A stretch of 64,000 nt of DNA from Flavobacterium aestivum (lineage in GTDB: Bacteria; Bacteroidota; Bacteroidia; Flavobacteriales; Flavobacteriaceae), in NCBI RefSeq assembly GCF_026870175.2, contig NZ_CP113977.2:1426001-1490000 (forward strand), in the 5' to 3' direction. Shown here piece by piece: positions 24,488-33,274 of this stretch. How positions within the stretch are numbered: position 1 is the first letter of the stretch; every line of letters starts with the position of its first letter. A model generated the notes under the pieces. It made no database searches and had not been told where the DNA came from. It saw only the letters and a list, made by a program, of their open reading frames with translations. The translations under genes were made by a program, and so were the position numbers.

Positions 24488-26704
24488 ATGAATAATTTTA
24501 GATTAATAGTTTTATTCTTCTTTGTGGTATTGTCAGTAAATGCGCAAAAAACGGTGCGTTATGATCTATACGTTCGTGATACAATTGTAAATTTTACAGG
24601 CAAGCCTAAAAGAGCCATTGCTGTAAACGGTCAAATTCCAATGCCAACTTTGACTTTTACCGAAGGAGATATTGCCGAAATTTATGTACACAACGAATTA
24701 GAGGAAGATACGTCCTTGCATTGGCATGGTTTGTTTTTACCTAATAAGGAGGATGGTGTGCCTAATTTGACACAAATGCCAATAAAACCACATACGATTC
24801 ATAAATACACTTTCCCGATAATTCAAAATGGGACACATTGGTATCATAGTCACACAGAATTACAAGAGCAAATTGGAATGTATGGTTCTTTTGTACTGAA
24901 TAAAAGAGCCAATGATCCAACATTTAGGAAAGGAATTGATGATTTGCCAACTGTTCCAGTAATCTTAAGCGAATGGACAGATATGGATCCCAATAATGTA
25001 CATCGATTGTTGCATAATGCATCAGATTGGTTTGCCATTCAGAAAGGAACCACTCAAAGTTATTCTGAAGCTATAAAAGCGGGGCATTTCAAAACGAAGG
25101 TAACCAATGAATGGAAACGAATGAATGCGATGGATGTTAGCGATGTGTATTATGATAAGTTTTTAATTAACGGAAAAAGCGAAAGCCAACTTTCTCAATT
25201 TAAATCTGGAGATAAAGTTCGTTTACGAGTTTCAAATGGAGGAGCATCAACCAATTTTTGGCTCACATATGCCGGTGGTAAAATTACTGTCGTTGCCAAT
25301 GACGGGAGTGATGTAGAACCTGTAGAAGTAGATCGGTTGCTAATTGCAGCTTCAGAAACATATGATGTAGTTGTGATAATTCCGGCTGATAAAACGGCAT
25401 ATGAGTTTATGGCAACCTCAGAAGATCGCACAAAATCATCTTCATTATATATTGGCAATGGTATCAAACAATTAGTAGATCCGTTGCCAAAATTGAAATA
25501 TTTTGAAGGAATGAAAATGATGAACGATATGATGAAAATGAATGGAGATTTAGATGATATGGGCATGAGTATGAGTTTAAATCAAATGGATATGAATGTC
25601 GTAATGTATCCGGAAATTACTGGGGAAGCTAAAGGGAAAAGTGATAAAAAAATGACTGGGGATGATTACAATAGTAACAAACTTTCAGATATCACAACCT
25701 TAAATTACGCAATGCTCAAATCTCCGATGAAAACCACGCTTCCAAAAGATGTACCAGTCAAAGAATTGCGATTTGAACTTACTGGAAATATGAATCGTTA
25801 CGTTTGGAGTTTAGACAACAAAGTAGTTTCGGAAACAGATAAAATCTTGATAAAGAAAGGAGAGAATGTTCGGATTGTATTGCATAATGGCTCCATGATG
25901 CGACATCCAATGCATTTGCATGGCCATGATTTTAGATTGCTAAATGGCCAAGGAGATTATGCACCTCTCAAAAATGTTGTAGACATTATGCCAATGGAAA
26001 CGGATACCTTAGAGTTTAATGCCAATGTAGATGGGGATTGGTTTTTTCATTGCCATATTTTGTATCATATGATGAGCGGAATGGGGAGGATTTTTAGTTA
26101 CGAAAATCAACCGCCAAATCCATTAATTACAAATCCGAAATTAGCACAGCGCAAATTATTTGCTGATGATAGAATGTTTCATTTTATGGCCGAAAATGAT
26201 TTTGCAACCAATGGGAATGATGGTGAAGCAATGTATGCCAACACGCGTTGGAGTATTGGCACCGAATGGAGATTGGGTTACAATGATATGCATGGATATG
26301 AAGTCGAAACTCATATTGGGAGGTATATTGGAAAAATGCAATGGTTAATGCCTTTTGTAGGTTTTGATTGGAGATATAGAAGGATGGGTATAGATGAACA
26401 TGAGCAAAATCTTTTCGGACAAGCTGATACTAAAGATAATCGAGCGGTATTCAGTGCAGGTGTAAATTATACTTTGCCATTACTAATTATCGCACAAGCT
26501 GAAATCTTTACAGACGGTAATCTGCGTTTACAATTTGAACGTAAAGATATCCCTGTTTCAAAACGATTGAGAATGAGTTTGATGTGGAATACAGACAAAG
26601 AGTATATGGCTGGATTAAGATACATTGTCAGAAGGAATTTTGGGATAACCACACATTATGACAGTGATATGGGAGTAGGGTTTGGAATGAGCTTGAATTA
26701 TTAG
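24488..26704 (+). CDS. Multicopper oxidase (CopA type) fused to a CopB-like outer-membrane barrel
   Basis: 738 residues. After a signal peptide (LIVLFFFVVLSVNAQ) come three cupredoxin domains with the four copper-binding signatures LHWHGLFLP, HWYHSHTELQEQIG, HPMHLHGHDFR and HCHILYHMMSGMG. A Met-rich loop (MKMMNDMMKMNGDLDDMG, about residue 340-370) resembles those that feed Cu(I) in CueO/CopA. From about residue 560 the protein changes to a ~180-residue segment with barrel-like aromatic alternation (WRLGYNDMHGYEVETHIGRY) that resembles the CopB resistance protein. CopA and CopB are separate proteins in Proteobacteria, so this is a fusion. Role: periplasmic oxidation of Cu(I) and detoxification. 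Confidence 0.88.
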   Translation: MNNFRLIVLFFFVVLSVNAQKTVRYDLYVRDTIVNFTGKPKRAIAVNGQIPMPTLTFTEGDIAEIYVHNELEEDTSLHWHGLFLPNKEDGVPNLTQMPIKPHTIHKYTFPIIQNGTHWYHSHTELQEQIGMYGSFVLNKRANDPTFRKGIDDLPTVPVILSEWTDMDPNNVHRLLHNASDWFAIQKGTTQSYSEAIKAGHFKTKVTNEWKRMNAMDVSDVYYDKFLINGKSESQLSQFKSGDKVRLRVSNGGASTNFWLTYAGGKITVVANDGSDVEPVEVDRLLIAASETYDVVVIIPADKTAYEFMATSEDRTKSSSLYIGNGIKQLVDPLPKLKYFEGMKMMNDMMKMNGDLDDMGMSMSLNQMDMNVVMYPEITGEAKGKSDKKMTGDDYNSNKLSDITTLNYAMLKSPMKTTLPKDVPVKELRFELTGNMNRYVWSLDNKVVSETDKILIKKGENVRIVLHNGSMMRHPMHLHGHDFRLLNGQGDYAPLKNVVDIMPMETDTLEFNANVDGDWFFHCHILYHMMSGMGRIFSYENQPPNPLITNPKLAQRKLFADDRMFHFMAENDFATNGNDGEAMYANTRWSIGTEWRLGYNDMHGYEVETHIGRYIGKMQWLMPFVGFDWRYRRMGIDEHEQNLFGQADTKDNRAVFSAGVNYTLPLLIIAQAEIFTDGNLRLQFERKDIPVSKRLRMSLMWNTDKEYMAGLRYIVRRNFGITTHYDSDMGVGFGMSLNY

Positions 26705-26736
26705 AAAAATCCAATTATAAACAAAGTGTTATGTCC

Positions 26737-26764
26737 GAATCTTGTAGATTTCTAATACAGATTC
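26737..26764. promoter_or_regulatory. Inverted repeat, candidate operator of the copper regulator
   Basis: GAATCTTGTA (26737-26746) and TACAGATTC (26756-26764) form an inverted repeat 36 bases before the AraC-type regulator gene. The half-site TACA(A)GATTC recurs upstream of the next gene (27365-27394). Confidence 0.45.
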
Positions 26765-26799
26765 TGGGTTTAATATAATATCTTTTAATAAGAATAAAA

Positions 26800-27360
26800 A
26801 TGAAAGTGTATATCAAAAATATGGTTTGTAATCGTTGCATAATGGCAGTAAAGTCTGAGTTTGAAAAAATAGGGATTCATCCCATAGCAATAGAATTAGG
26901 TCAAGTCGAACTTTTGGATAATTGGAGAGAAGAAGACAAAGCAATTTTAAGTAAAAGATTAGAGGAGCTTGGTTTTGAATTATTGGAAGATAAAATAATT
27001 GTCACTGTTGAAAGGATTAAAAATCAAATTGTAACACTGGTTCATCATCAAGATTTAGATTTAAAGACCAATTTGTCACATTATTTAGCAACTCATTTAG
27101 GTCAGGAATACAATACTTTAAGTGCTTTATTCTCTGAAGTAGAGGGAATGACTATAGAGTATTATTTTATTATTCAGAAAATTGAGAAAGTAAAAGAACT
27201 GTTGCGTTATAACGAATTGTCATTAAGCGAAATTGCTTTTAAAATGAATTATAGCGATGTAGCACACTTAAGTAATCAGTTTAAGAAAATGACCGGTATG
27301 ACTCCAACAAATTTTAAAAAGACATTAGAGATTAAAAGAAAACAAATAGATACTTTGTGA
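26800..27360 (+). CDS. AraC-family regulator with N-terminal HMA-like metal domain
   Basis: 186 residues. Residues 1-70 resemble a heavy-metal-associated fold: MKVYIKNMVCNRCIM carries C10-x2-C13 in the expected loop and ends GFELLEDK. Residues about 80-180 are an AraC-type double helix-turn-helix (LSHYLATHLGQEYNTLSALF and LSLSEIAFKMNYSDVAHLSNQ, then FKKMTGMTPTNFKK). This is a direct fusion of a copper-binding module to a DNA-binding domain and is likely the local copper sensor. It lies between the oxidase and the metal-binding/CopA genes, in the same direction, with candidate half-sites on both sides. Confidence 0.87.
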   Translation: MKVYIKNMVCNRCIMAVKSEFEKIGIHPIAIELGQVELLDNWREEDKAILSKRLEELGFELLEDKIIVTVERIKNQIVTLVHHQDLDLKTNLSHYLATHLGQEYNTLSALFSEVEGMTIEYYFIIQKIEKVKELLRYNELSLSEIAFKMNYSDVAHLSNQFKKMTGMTPTNFKKTLEIKRKQIDTL

Positions 27361-27364
27361 ATTT

Positions 27365-27394
27365 TACAAATCATTTAGAAAATTCTACAAGATC
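27365..27394 (+). promoter_or_regulatory. Direct half-sites, candidate AraC operator
   Basis: TACAAATC (27365-27372) and TACAAGATC (27386-27394) are in direct orientation, 21 bases apart start to start (two helical turns), as is usual for AraC-type operators. TCTACAAGAT at 27384-27393 matches the inverse of 26739-26748. Confidence 0.42.
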
Positions 27395-27463
27395 AAAAAA
27401 GTATTATTTCAGAACTTTGAATAGTTCAAATTAGTATTAATTAATCCTTTAAAATAAATAGAA

Positions 27464-27820
27464 ATGAGAATAGTATTTATCATGTTAGCCGTATTTTTTG
27501 CCATTGGTACAACAGCATCAGCTCAAAAGGCAATTACAAAGAGCCAAAAAGAAGTTCAAAAAACAATGTATACTTGTCCTATGCATCCTGAAGTAAAAAG
27601 TGATAAAAAAGGAGAATGTCCTAAATGCGGAATGGACTTGGTTGAAAGTAAAGAGTCAGTTCATAACACAACTGCAAAAGGAAGTCAAACATCTACTGCG
27701 ACAAAAAACAAATATGTTTGCACAATGGATGGTTCTACATCAGATAAACCAGGGAAATGTCCTAAATGCGGAATGAAAATGATTGAAAAAAAGAGTGATG
27801 AAAAAGAGATGAAACACTAA
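27464..27820 (+). CDS. Secreted protein with two heavy-metal-binding (YHS-like) domains
   Basis: 118 residues with a signal peptide (IVFIMLAVFFAIGTTASAQ). Two copies of the short metal-binding module follow: [20 protein letters not shown] with GMDLVE (about 37-62) and YVCTMDGSTSDKPGKCPKCG with MKMIEK (about 86-112); each offers C-x-M plus C-x2-C-x-M ligands. The same module is fused to the CopA ATPase downstream, which supports a role as a periplasmic copper carrier. Monocistronic or in an operon with CopA. Confidence 0.87.
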   Translation: MRIVFIMLAVFFAIGTTASAQKAITKSQKEVQKTMYTCPMHPEVKSDKKGECPKCGMDLVESKESVHNTTAKGSQTSTATKNKYVCTMDGSTSDKPGKCPKCGMKMIEKKSDEKEMKH

Positions 27821-27854
27821 ATAAAATTTTTTAAGAGCCTTTCTTAAGTAAAGG

Positions 27855-28003
27855 TTTTGAAATAAAAACGTACAAAATTTGGCGAAGTTATTTTGTTCTT
27901 TTTCAAGGCAAAAAATCTTTAAATAGTTGGGCTATTAAAAGATTTTTTAACAAAGAAAAAGGGTAAAAGGACGAGAAAAATTATACGTTTTTATTTTGAA
28001 ATA
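27855..28003. repeat. ~147-bp imperfect palindrome between the metal-binding gene and copA
   Basis: The outer arms AAATAAAAACGTA and TACGTTTTTATTT are exact over 13 bases, the inner arms AAAAAATCTTT and AAAGATTTTTT with AATAG-TTGGG-CTATT at the centre (about 27929), and the intervening sequence also aligns loosely. The whole unit could fold into one long hairpin. It resembles a MITE or a long attenuator; no coding frame. Confidence 0.55.
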
Positions 28004-28026
28004 TTTACTACGGCTGTTTTTTTTAA

Positions 28027-30573
28027 ATGAAAATTATGAAACATACATATACAATTACAGGAATGTCTTGTGATGGTTGTCGTTCAAAAGTAGAGAAAAC
28101 TTTAAATGCTATTGAAGGAGTAAAAGCATCGGTGACTTTAGATCCGCCATTGGCAACAATCAGTATGGAAAAACACATTCCAACTTTTCAATTCCAAAAA
28201 GTTTTGTATTCAGTTGGGAAATACACAATAAAAGATAATAATTCGGCAGTGTCGACTCATGAATCAGAGGATAAACCAACAACTAAATCATGTTGCGGTA
28301 CAAAAGGTTCGGATGAGAATCAACATAAGAAAGTTCAAAATAATAATCCAGGGAAATATTATTGCCCAATGTTTTGTGAAGGCGATAAAGTCTATGATAA
28401 AGCAGGAGATTGCCCAGTTTGCGGAATGGATTTAGTAAAATATCCTGAGTTAACGGTACATAAAACACAGTATACCTGTCCGATGCACCCAGAGGTTATT
28501 CAGGATCAGCCAGGCTCATGTCCTATTTGCGGAATGGATTTGGTGCCAATGGCAACTGTAGATTCAGATGAAGAAAAAGGATATAAAGCGATGTTGCAAA
28601 AAATGAAAATAGCAGTCGGATTTACTACGCCAATTTTTATTATCGCTATGTCAGATATGATTCCAAATAATCCGATGTATCAATTGATGGATGCCAATAA
28701 ATGGAATTGGGTTCAACTATTTTTATCATTACCAGTAGTGTTCTATGCGTGTTGGATATTCTTTGTCCGAGCTTGGAAATCTATAATAACCTGGAATCTC
28801 AATATGTTTACCCTTATCGGGATAGGATCTGGAGTTGCATTTCTGTTTAGTCTCTTAGGGTTATTCTTTCCAGATATTTTCCCCCATGAATTTAAAAATC
28901 ACAACGGAGTAGTTTCGCTTTATTTTGAAGCCACAACAGTAATTCTTACTTTGGTTTTATTGGGACAATTGATGGAGGCCAAAGCACACAGCCAGACCAG
29001 CGGGGCTATAAAAGCATTATTAAAATTAACTCCAACCGAAGCTACTTTGGTCGTAGACGGAAGCGATTCAATAATCTCTATTCATGATATTAAGAAAGGC
29101 GATTTGTTGCGAGTTAAACCAGGAGAAAAAATCCCTGTAGACGGAAAAATCATAAGTGGAGAAAGCAATATTGATGAGTCAATGCTCACAGGAGAGCCTA
29201 TTCCGGTTGATAAAGTAGTGGGAGATAATGTGAGTTCAGGAACGATCAATGGCAATAAATCTTTTGTGATGTTGGCAGAAAAAGTTGGATCAGAAACGTT
29301 GCTTTCCCAAATTATACAAATGGTAAACGATGCCAGTCGTTCTAGAGCACCCATTCAAAAGTTAGCCGATACCATCGCTAAATATTTTGTTCCAATTGTG
29401 GTGTTGATTGCAGTTCTAACATTTTTTGTTTGGGCAAATTTTGGTCCAGAACCAGCACTGGTATATGGATTTATCAATGCCATAGCAGTATTGATTATTG
29501 CCTGTCCATGTGCATTGGGTTTGGCAACACCTATGTCAGTTATGGTTGGAGTGGGGAAAGGAGCACAATCCGGTGTTTTGATAAAAAATGCCGAAGCCTT
29601 AGAAAATATGAATAAAGTAAATGTTCTAATAACTGATAAGACAGGAACAATTACAGAAGGAAAACCTTCGGTAGAGAAAATTTATGTGACGAATAAAGAA
29701 GAAGTTGAGGTATTGCAATTGATAGCCTCACTCAATAAACACAGTGAGCACCCTTTGGCGGAAGCCATAGTAGATTTTGCAAAAGCGAAAAAGATAAGCT
29801 TGTCAGAAGTAGAAGGTTTCGAGGCTATTGCAGGAAAAGGAGTTTTGGGTACTGTTCTGAGTAAAAAGATAGCGCTTGGGAATAGAAAATTATTGGAGCA
29901 AGTCAACGTTGAAGTTTCAGAAGATTTAGAAAGTAAAATTAGTGCTGAACAAAAATTAGGTAAAACTGTTTCGTATATCGCCATTGATGGGGAGGCAATA
30001 GGATTTGTGTCAATTACAGATGCCATAAAAAGTACCAGTAAAGCTGCTATAAAAGAATTAATACGTCAAGGTGTTGATGTGATAATGCTTACTGGAGATA
30101 ATGAAAATACCGCTAAAGCAGTGGCAGATGAATTAGGATTGTCATCTTATAAAGCCAGTTGTTTGCCAGAAGATAAATTCGCAGAAATTAAGAAATTGCA
30201 GGCCCAAGGCAAAATTGTAGCTATGGCAGGTGATGGGATAAATGATGCTCCAGCTTTGGCACAAGCCAATGTTGGAATAGCTATGGGAACCGGAACCGAT
30301 GTCGCTATCGAAAGTGCCAAAATCACTTTGGTAAAAGGCGATTTGCAAGGCATCGTAAAAGCTAGAAATTTGAGTCATGCCGTTATGCAAAACATCAAGC
30401 AAAATTTGATTTTTGCCTTTTTGTATAATGTTTTGGGAATTCCAATTGCGGCAGGGGTTTTGTATCCTGTTTTTGGGATTTTGCTTTCGCCAATGATAGC
30501 CGCTTTGGCCATGAGTTTTAGTTCGGTTTCTGTAATTGTAAATGCATTGCGATTAAGAAATTTAAAACTTTAG
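28027..30573 (+). CDS. copA: Copper-translocating P-type ATPase (CopA)
   Basis: 848-residue P1B ATPase that exports Cu(I) from the cytoplasm. Domains in order: HMA domain ([13 protein letters not shown]15 and C18), a variable Lys/Asn-rich linker, two YHS-like metal modules ([20 protein letters not shown] and [20 protein letters not shown]), a membrane region with CPC in [12 protein letters not shown], the phosphorylation motif [11 protein letters not shown] motif (SEHPLAEAI), and [16 protein letters not shown]. It is longer than usual because of the two N-terminal metal modules. ATG at 28027 or 28036 could both be used. It is the last gene of the copper locus. Confidence 0.95.
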   Translation: MKIMKHTYTITGMSCDGCRSKVEKTLNAIEGVKASVTLDPPLATISMEKHIPTFQFQKVLYSVGKYTIKDNNSAVSTHESEDKPTTKSCCGTKGSDENQHKKVQNNNPGKYYCPMFCEGDKVYDKAGDCPVCGMDLVKYPELTVHKTQYTCPMHPEVIQDQPGSCPICGMDLVPMATVDSDEEKGYKAMLQKMKIAVGFTTPIFIIAMSDMIPNNPMYQLMDANKWNWVQLFLSLPVVFYACWIFFVRAWKSIITWNLNMFTLIGIGSGVAFLFSLLGLFFPDIFPHEFKNHNGVVSLYFEATTVILTLVLLGQLMEAKAHSQTSGAIKALLKLTPTEATLVVDGSDSIISIHDIKKGDLLRVKPGEKIPVDGKIISGESNIDESMLTGEPIPVDKVVGDNVSSGTINGNKSFVMLAEKVGSETLLSQIIQMVNDASRSRAPIQKLADTIAKYFVPIVVLIAVLTFFVWANFGPEPALVYGFINAIAVLIIACPCALGLATPMSVMVGVGKGAQSGVLIKNAEALENMNKVNVLITDKTGTITEGKPSVEKIYVTNKEEVEVLQLIASLNKHSEHPLAEAIVDFAKAKKISLSEVEGFEAIAGKGVLGTVLSKKIALGNRKLLEQVNVEVSEDLESKISAEQKLGKTVSYIAIDGEAIGFVSITDAIKSTSKAAIKELIRQGVDVIMLTGDNENTAKAVADELGLSSYKASCLPEDKFAEIKKLQAQGKIVAMAGDGINDAPALAQANVGIAMGTGTDVAIESAKITLVKGDLQGIVKARNLSHAVMQNIKQNLIFAFLYNVLGIPIAAGVLYPVFGILLSPMIAALAMSFSSVSVIVNALRLRNLKL

Positions 30574-30587
30574 AAAAATACTACTAT

Positions 30588-30672
30588 TGGGCTTGACCGC
30601 CGCTAGAGAAAAAGGTTAGATGCTTTGTCTTCATAGCCTTTCCTTCTAGCAGTGGTCGGGCTTTCTGTGATA
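30588..30672. repeat. Imperfect palindrome downstream of copA
   Basis: GGGCTTGACCGCCGCTAGA pairs imperfectly with CTAGCAGTGGTCGGGCT, with inner GG/CC. It could be the copA terminator or a mobile palindromic unit; GC content is higher than in the surroundings. Confidence 0.45.
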
Positions 30673-30843
30673 AAAAATATTTTATCTGATTTATAAGTAA
30701 TTTTCTGTTATTTTTGAGGAATCGATATGGCTGATAAGCCTTTGTGTATATATGCTGTACATCAGCTTATAAAACAATCCGAAAGATAATTAACACTTGA
30801 AACAAATGAGAAATATAGTCGGACTTTTGACTTGTATACTATT

Positions 30844-31506
30844 ATGAAAAGAGGATTTGAATTTCTTAAACAGATAAAAGAAAATAACAATCGGGAATGG
30901 TTTGCTAAGCATAAATCGGAATACGATTCGATTGTGAAAGAAAACAAAGATTTTTTCGATCAGATTTATTCCGAACTTCAAAAGCACGATAGTTTGCAAG
31001 GAATCCACATTTTTAGAATTTATAAAGATGTTCGTTTTTCTAAAGATAAATCTCCTTATAAAACATATTTAGGAGCCGGATATTCTCGTACAAAACCAAT
31101 GCTAAGAGGAGGTTATTATATCCATTTAGAACAAAATAATAGTTTTGTTGGAGGAGGTTTTTGGGGACCAAATAGTGAAGATTTACTTCGTATCCGTAAA
31201 GAGTTCGAAATGGATACAACAGAAATCGAAAAGATTACTACTGAGAATACTTTCGTAAAATATTTCGGAGAGCTTAAAGGAGAAGATGGAGTGAAAACAG
31301 CCCCAAAAGGTTTTGATAAAAATCATCCGGCAATTAATTTGATTAAGAAAAAGCAATTTGTAGTGAAGAGAAAATTTACAGACGAGGAAGTTTTATCTGG
31401 TGATTTTCAGAAAGAAGTGATTGCAACATTTTTAGCAATGAGACCTTTTTTCGATTATATGAGTGAATTACTCACTACGGATTTAAACGGAGAACCTTTA
31501 TTCTAA
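30844..31506 (+). CDS. DUF2461-family protein
   Basis: 220 residues from the ATG at 30844 (MKRGFEFLKQIKENNNREWF). Family hallmarks are NNREWFAKHKSEYD, FRIYKDVRFSKDKSPYKTYL and GGYYIHLEQNNSFVGGGFWG. A conserved cytoplasmic family (TIGR02453) of unknown function, found in many bacteria. The frame extends to a TTG at 30832. It is followed by a strong terminator. Confidence 0.88.
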   Translation: MKRGFEFLKQIKENNNREWFAKHKSEYDSIVKENKDFFDQIYSELQKHDSLQGIHIFRIYKDVRFSKDKSPYKTYLGAGYSRTKPMLRGGYYIHLEQNNSFVGGGFWGPNSEDLLRIRKEFEMDTTEIEKITTENTFVKYFGELKGEDGVKTAPKGFDKNHPAINLIKKKQFVVKRKFTDEEVLSGDFQKEVIATFLAMRPFFDYMSELLTTDLNGEPLF

Positions 31507-31584
31507 AAGCAAGTGATAATAAAGTAGAAATAATAAAAGGCTTGCCTGTAAATATTCAGCAAATTCAATACTAAAAAAAACTAC

Positions 31585-31619
31585 AAAGCCCCGAATCTGA
31601 TACGTTTCGAGGCTTTTTT
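31585..31619 (+). terminator. Intrinsic terminator of the DUF2461 gene
   Basis: AAGCC-C-CGAA pairs with TTCG-A-GGCTT and is followed by T6. Confidence 0.75.
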
Positions 31620-31665
31620 ATTTGTATTGGTTGTTTAACTTAAATGTAATTCTATGAAATGTATG

Positions 31666-32148
31666 TTATTTTTCGACGCAATCAACACTTGTGAATTTAT
31701 ATTTTACACGATCAAAATCTATAGGCGTGTCTTTATTAAAATAAGATCTTCCTAAATAGGTTTCTATTTTTCCACTACCTAAAACGAGAGTGTCTTTACG
31801 TTTTAGAAGAGCCATCGGATTTTTGAATATTTTTTTATTATTTGCTCCCTGAATAAAAGAGTAGTCAACAAACAATGTATCGCCGTGGAATTCACCGGTT
31901 ATTTTCCCAACCTTTTTTGGCATATCAAGTAATTTCATTACCATATCTCCGGTTATTTTTCCGTTTTTTAGAGTGTTGACTTTTAATTCAATCGTATCTT
32001 GTTCGTATAGTGCTTTGTAGCATTCTGTGCTTATCACCTTTTCAGCTAGAGCTTTTTCAGCTTTAATTTCTTTTTGGCTTTGGTCTTTTTTACAGCTTTG
32101 GAATCCAATACAAGCCAATAGCAAGCAAAATATGCCTAAATTTTTCAT
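31666..32148 (-). CDS. Small lipoprotein, function unknown
   Basis: 160 residues with a type II signal (LGIFCLLLACIGFQSCKKD, lipobox F-Q-S-C) and a charged linker (QSQKEIKAEKALAEK). The remainder, about 40-158, is a compact beta-rich domain with repeated G-K-I-T-G patterns (NGKITGDMVM, VGKITGEFHG), as in small Bacteroidota lipoproteins. No recognised family. Located alone between two unrelated transcripts. Confidence 0.78.
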   Translation of the reverse strand: MKNLGIFCLLLACIGFQSCKKDQSQKEIKAEKALAEKVISTECYKALYEQDTIELKVNTLKNGKITGDMVMKLLDMPKKVGKITGEFHGDTLFVDYSFIQGANNKKIFKNPMALLKRKDTLVLGSGKIETYLGRSYFNKDTPIDFDRVKYKFTSVDCVEK

Positions 32149-32575
32149 AGTAGTAAGTGTTTAGTTAATAGTTGTGGCATTTGCCATTGCTAATTTATGG
32201 ATAAATAACGTGTGTCAATGCGGATTTCGTATTTAATTTGGTAAGTAATTATCTCAATAAAAACAGTTGAATAGGGTTTTGTCAAAAATCAAATTATTGT
32301 CCTTGGAATACAATCAAGTTCAAAGATTTTATTAGGAAAAGTGTAGAGTTTATTTGTTTTTGTTGTTCTATGGGGATAAAAAAGATAAAATCTGGTAGAT
32401 TTTGCTGAACGGGAGGGAGCAAATAAGTCTAAAATCGATGTTTTTTTGTAGATGAGAGTTAATTTTATTAATTTTTTTTCATTTTTCTATTTTGTAGAAA
32501 CTGCTAATTATGAATTGATTATAATTTGCAAATAAAAAAAGTGCTATTTCTGCGGTCTGGATTTTATATATCGCC

Positions 32576-32605
32576 TTGTGTATTTCAAAAATAGTTGTAA
32601 TTTCG
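32576..32605 (+). promoter_or_regulatory. Promoter of tRNA-Glu
   Basis: TTG (32576-32578), 19 bases, TAATTTCG (32598-32605), one mismatch to TAnnTTTG. The surrounding GCCTTGTGTA and CGACCGCAATA blocks are shared with the tRNA-Gly promoter at 60824-60853. The stretch 32149-32575 upstream is AT-rich with no gene that I can see. Confidence 0.65.
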
Positions 32606-32625
32606 CGACCGCAATAGAGAAGCAA

Positions 32626-32697
32626 GGTCCGTTCGTCTATCGGTTAGGACGCCAGGTTTTCATCCTGGTAAGGGGGGTTCGATTCCCCCACGGACTA
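32626..32697 (+). tRNA. tRNA-Glu (anticodon TTC)
   Basis: 72-base cloverleaf without the encoded CCA. The acceptor arm GGTCCGT pairs with ACGGACT (one G.T), the D stem is GTCT/GGAC, the anticodon stem CCAGG/CCTGG encloses TTTTCAT with anticodon TTC, and the T arm is GGGGG-TTCGATT-CCCCC. Typical of tRNA-Glu. Confidence 0.95.
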
Positions 32698-33209
32698 CAA
32701 AACTCTAAAATGTCATTCCCCGAGATGTTCATCTCAATACAAAGCAATCCAGAAGATTTAAACTCCGACTTCAATACATTCCCTAAGTAATTTATAATCA
32801 AAATTTGCAGAAGTAATAATCTCATGCTATATAGTTTTGAGTGATTTTTACCATGCTAGTTGTTTCTTTTATTTTCGGAAAATTGAGAAAGCGATAATGT
32901 CAATGCATAGTGAGCAAAAAACCAGAAACGCCAATCATGTTTTTTAGGATTCAATGGGTTTTATTTAGAGAAAGTTTCTTGAGCAATTCGGGTATTATGA
33001 CCTTGTTTTGAAGGAAGTACATAGTTTATAAAGAAGATTTGTTCTTTTTCCTAAAATGAGAATCTTACCCACATGAGTTTTTGTAAAGAGATAAAGTAAG
33101 TGATCTTGCTTTTGAGTAAATTTATTTTGCTAATTAAAAACGTATTCCTTTTCTTAATTTAATTTAATAATTATCTAGAACTCAATAAAGAAGGTTCGGG
33201 ATAAAATAC
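32698..33209. other. Gene-free interval between tRNA-Glu and tig
   Basis: AT-rich spacer. A 26-codon frame (ATG at 32709, MSFPEMFISIQSNPEDLNSD) with a GAGATG-TT-CATCTC hairpin sits right after the tRNA; it may be a leftover fragment. Otherwise I see no gene, repeat or RNA signature. Confidence 0.35.
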
Positions 33210-33240
33210 TTGTTTGAGTTACAAAAATTTCATAATTTTG
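33210..33240 (+). promoter_or_regulatory. Promoter of tig
   Basis: TTG (33210-33212), 20 bases, TAATTTTG (33233-33240) fits the Bacteroidota consensus; the ATG is at 33275. Confidence 0.65.
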
Positions 33241-33274
33241 CCACCCAATTTTATAATGTAAAATAAAGAAGAAG

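Noticed and set aside
32578..32790. 70-codon plus frame across the tRNA-Glu gene
   Set aside because: It runs through the tRNA and its promoter; only the tRNA is supported.
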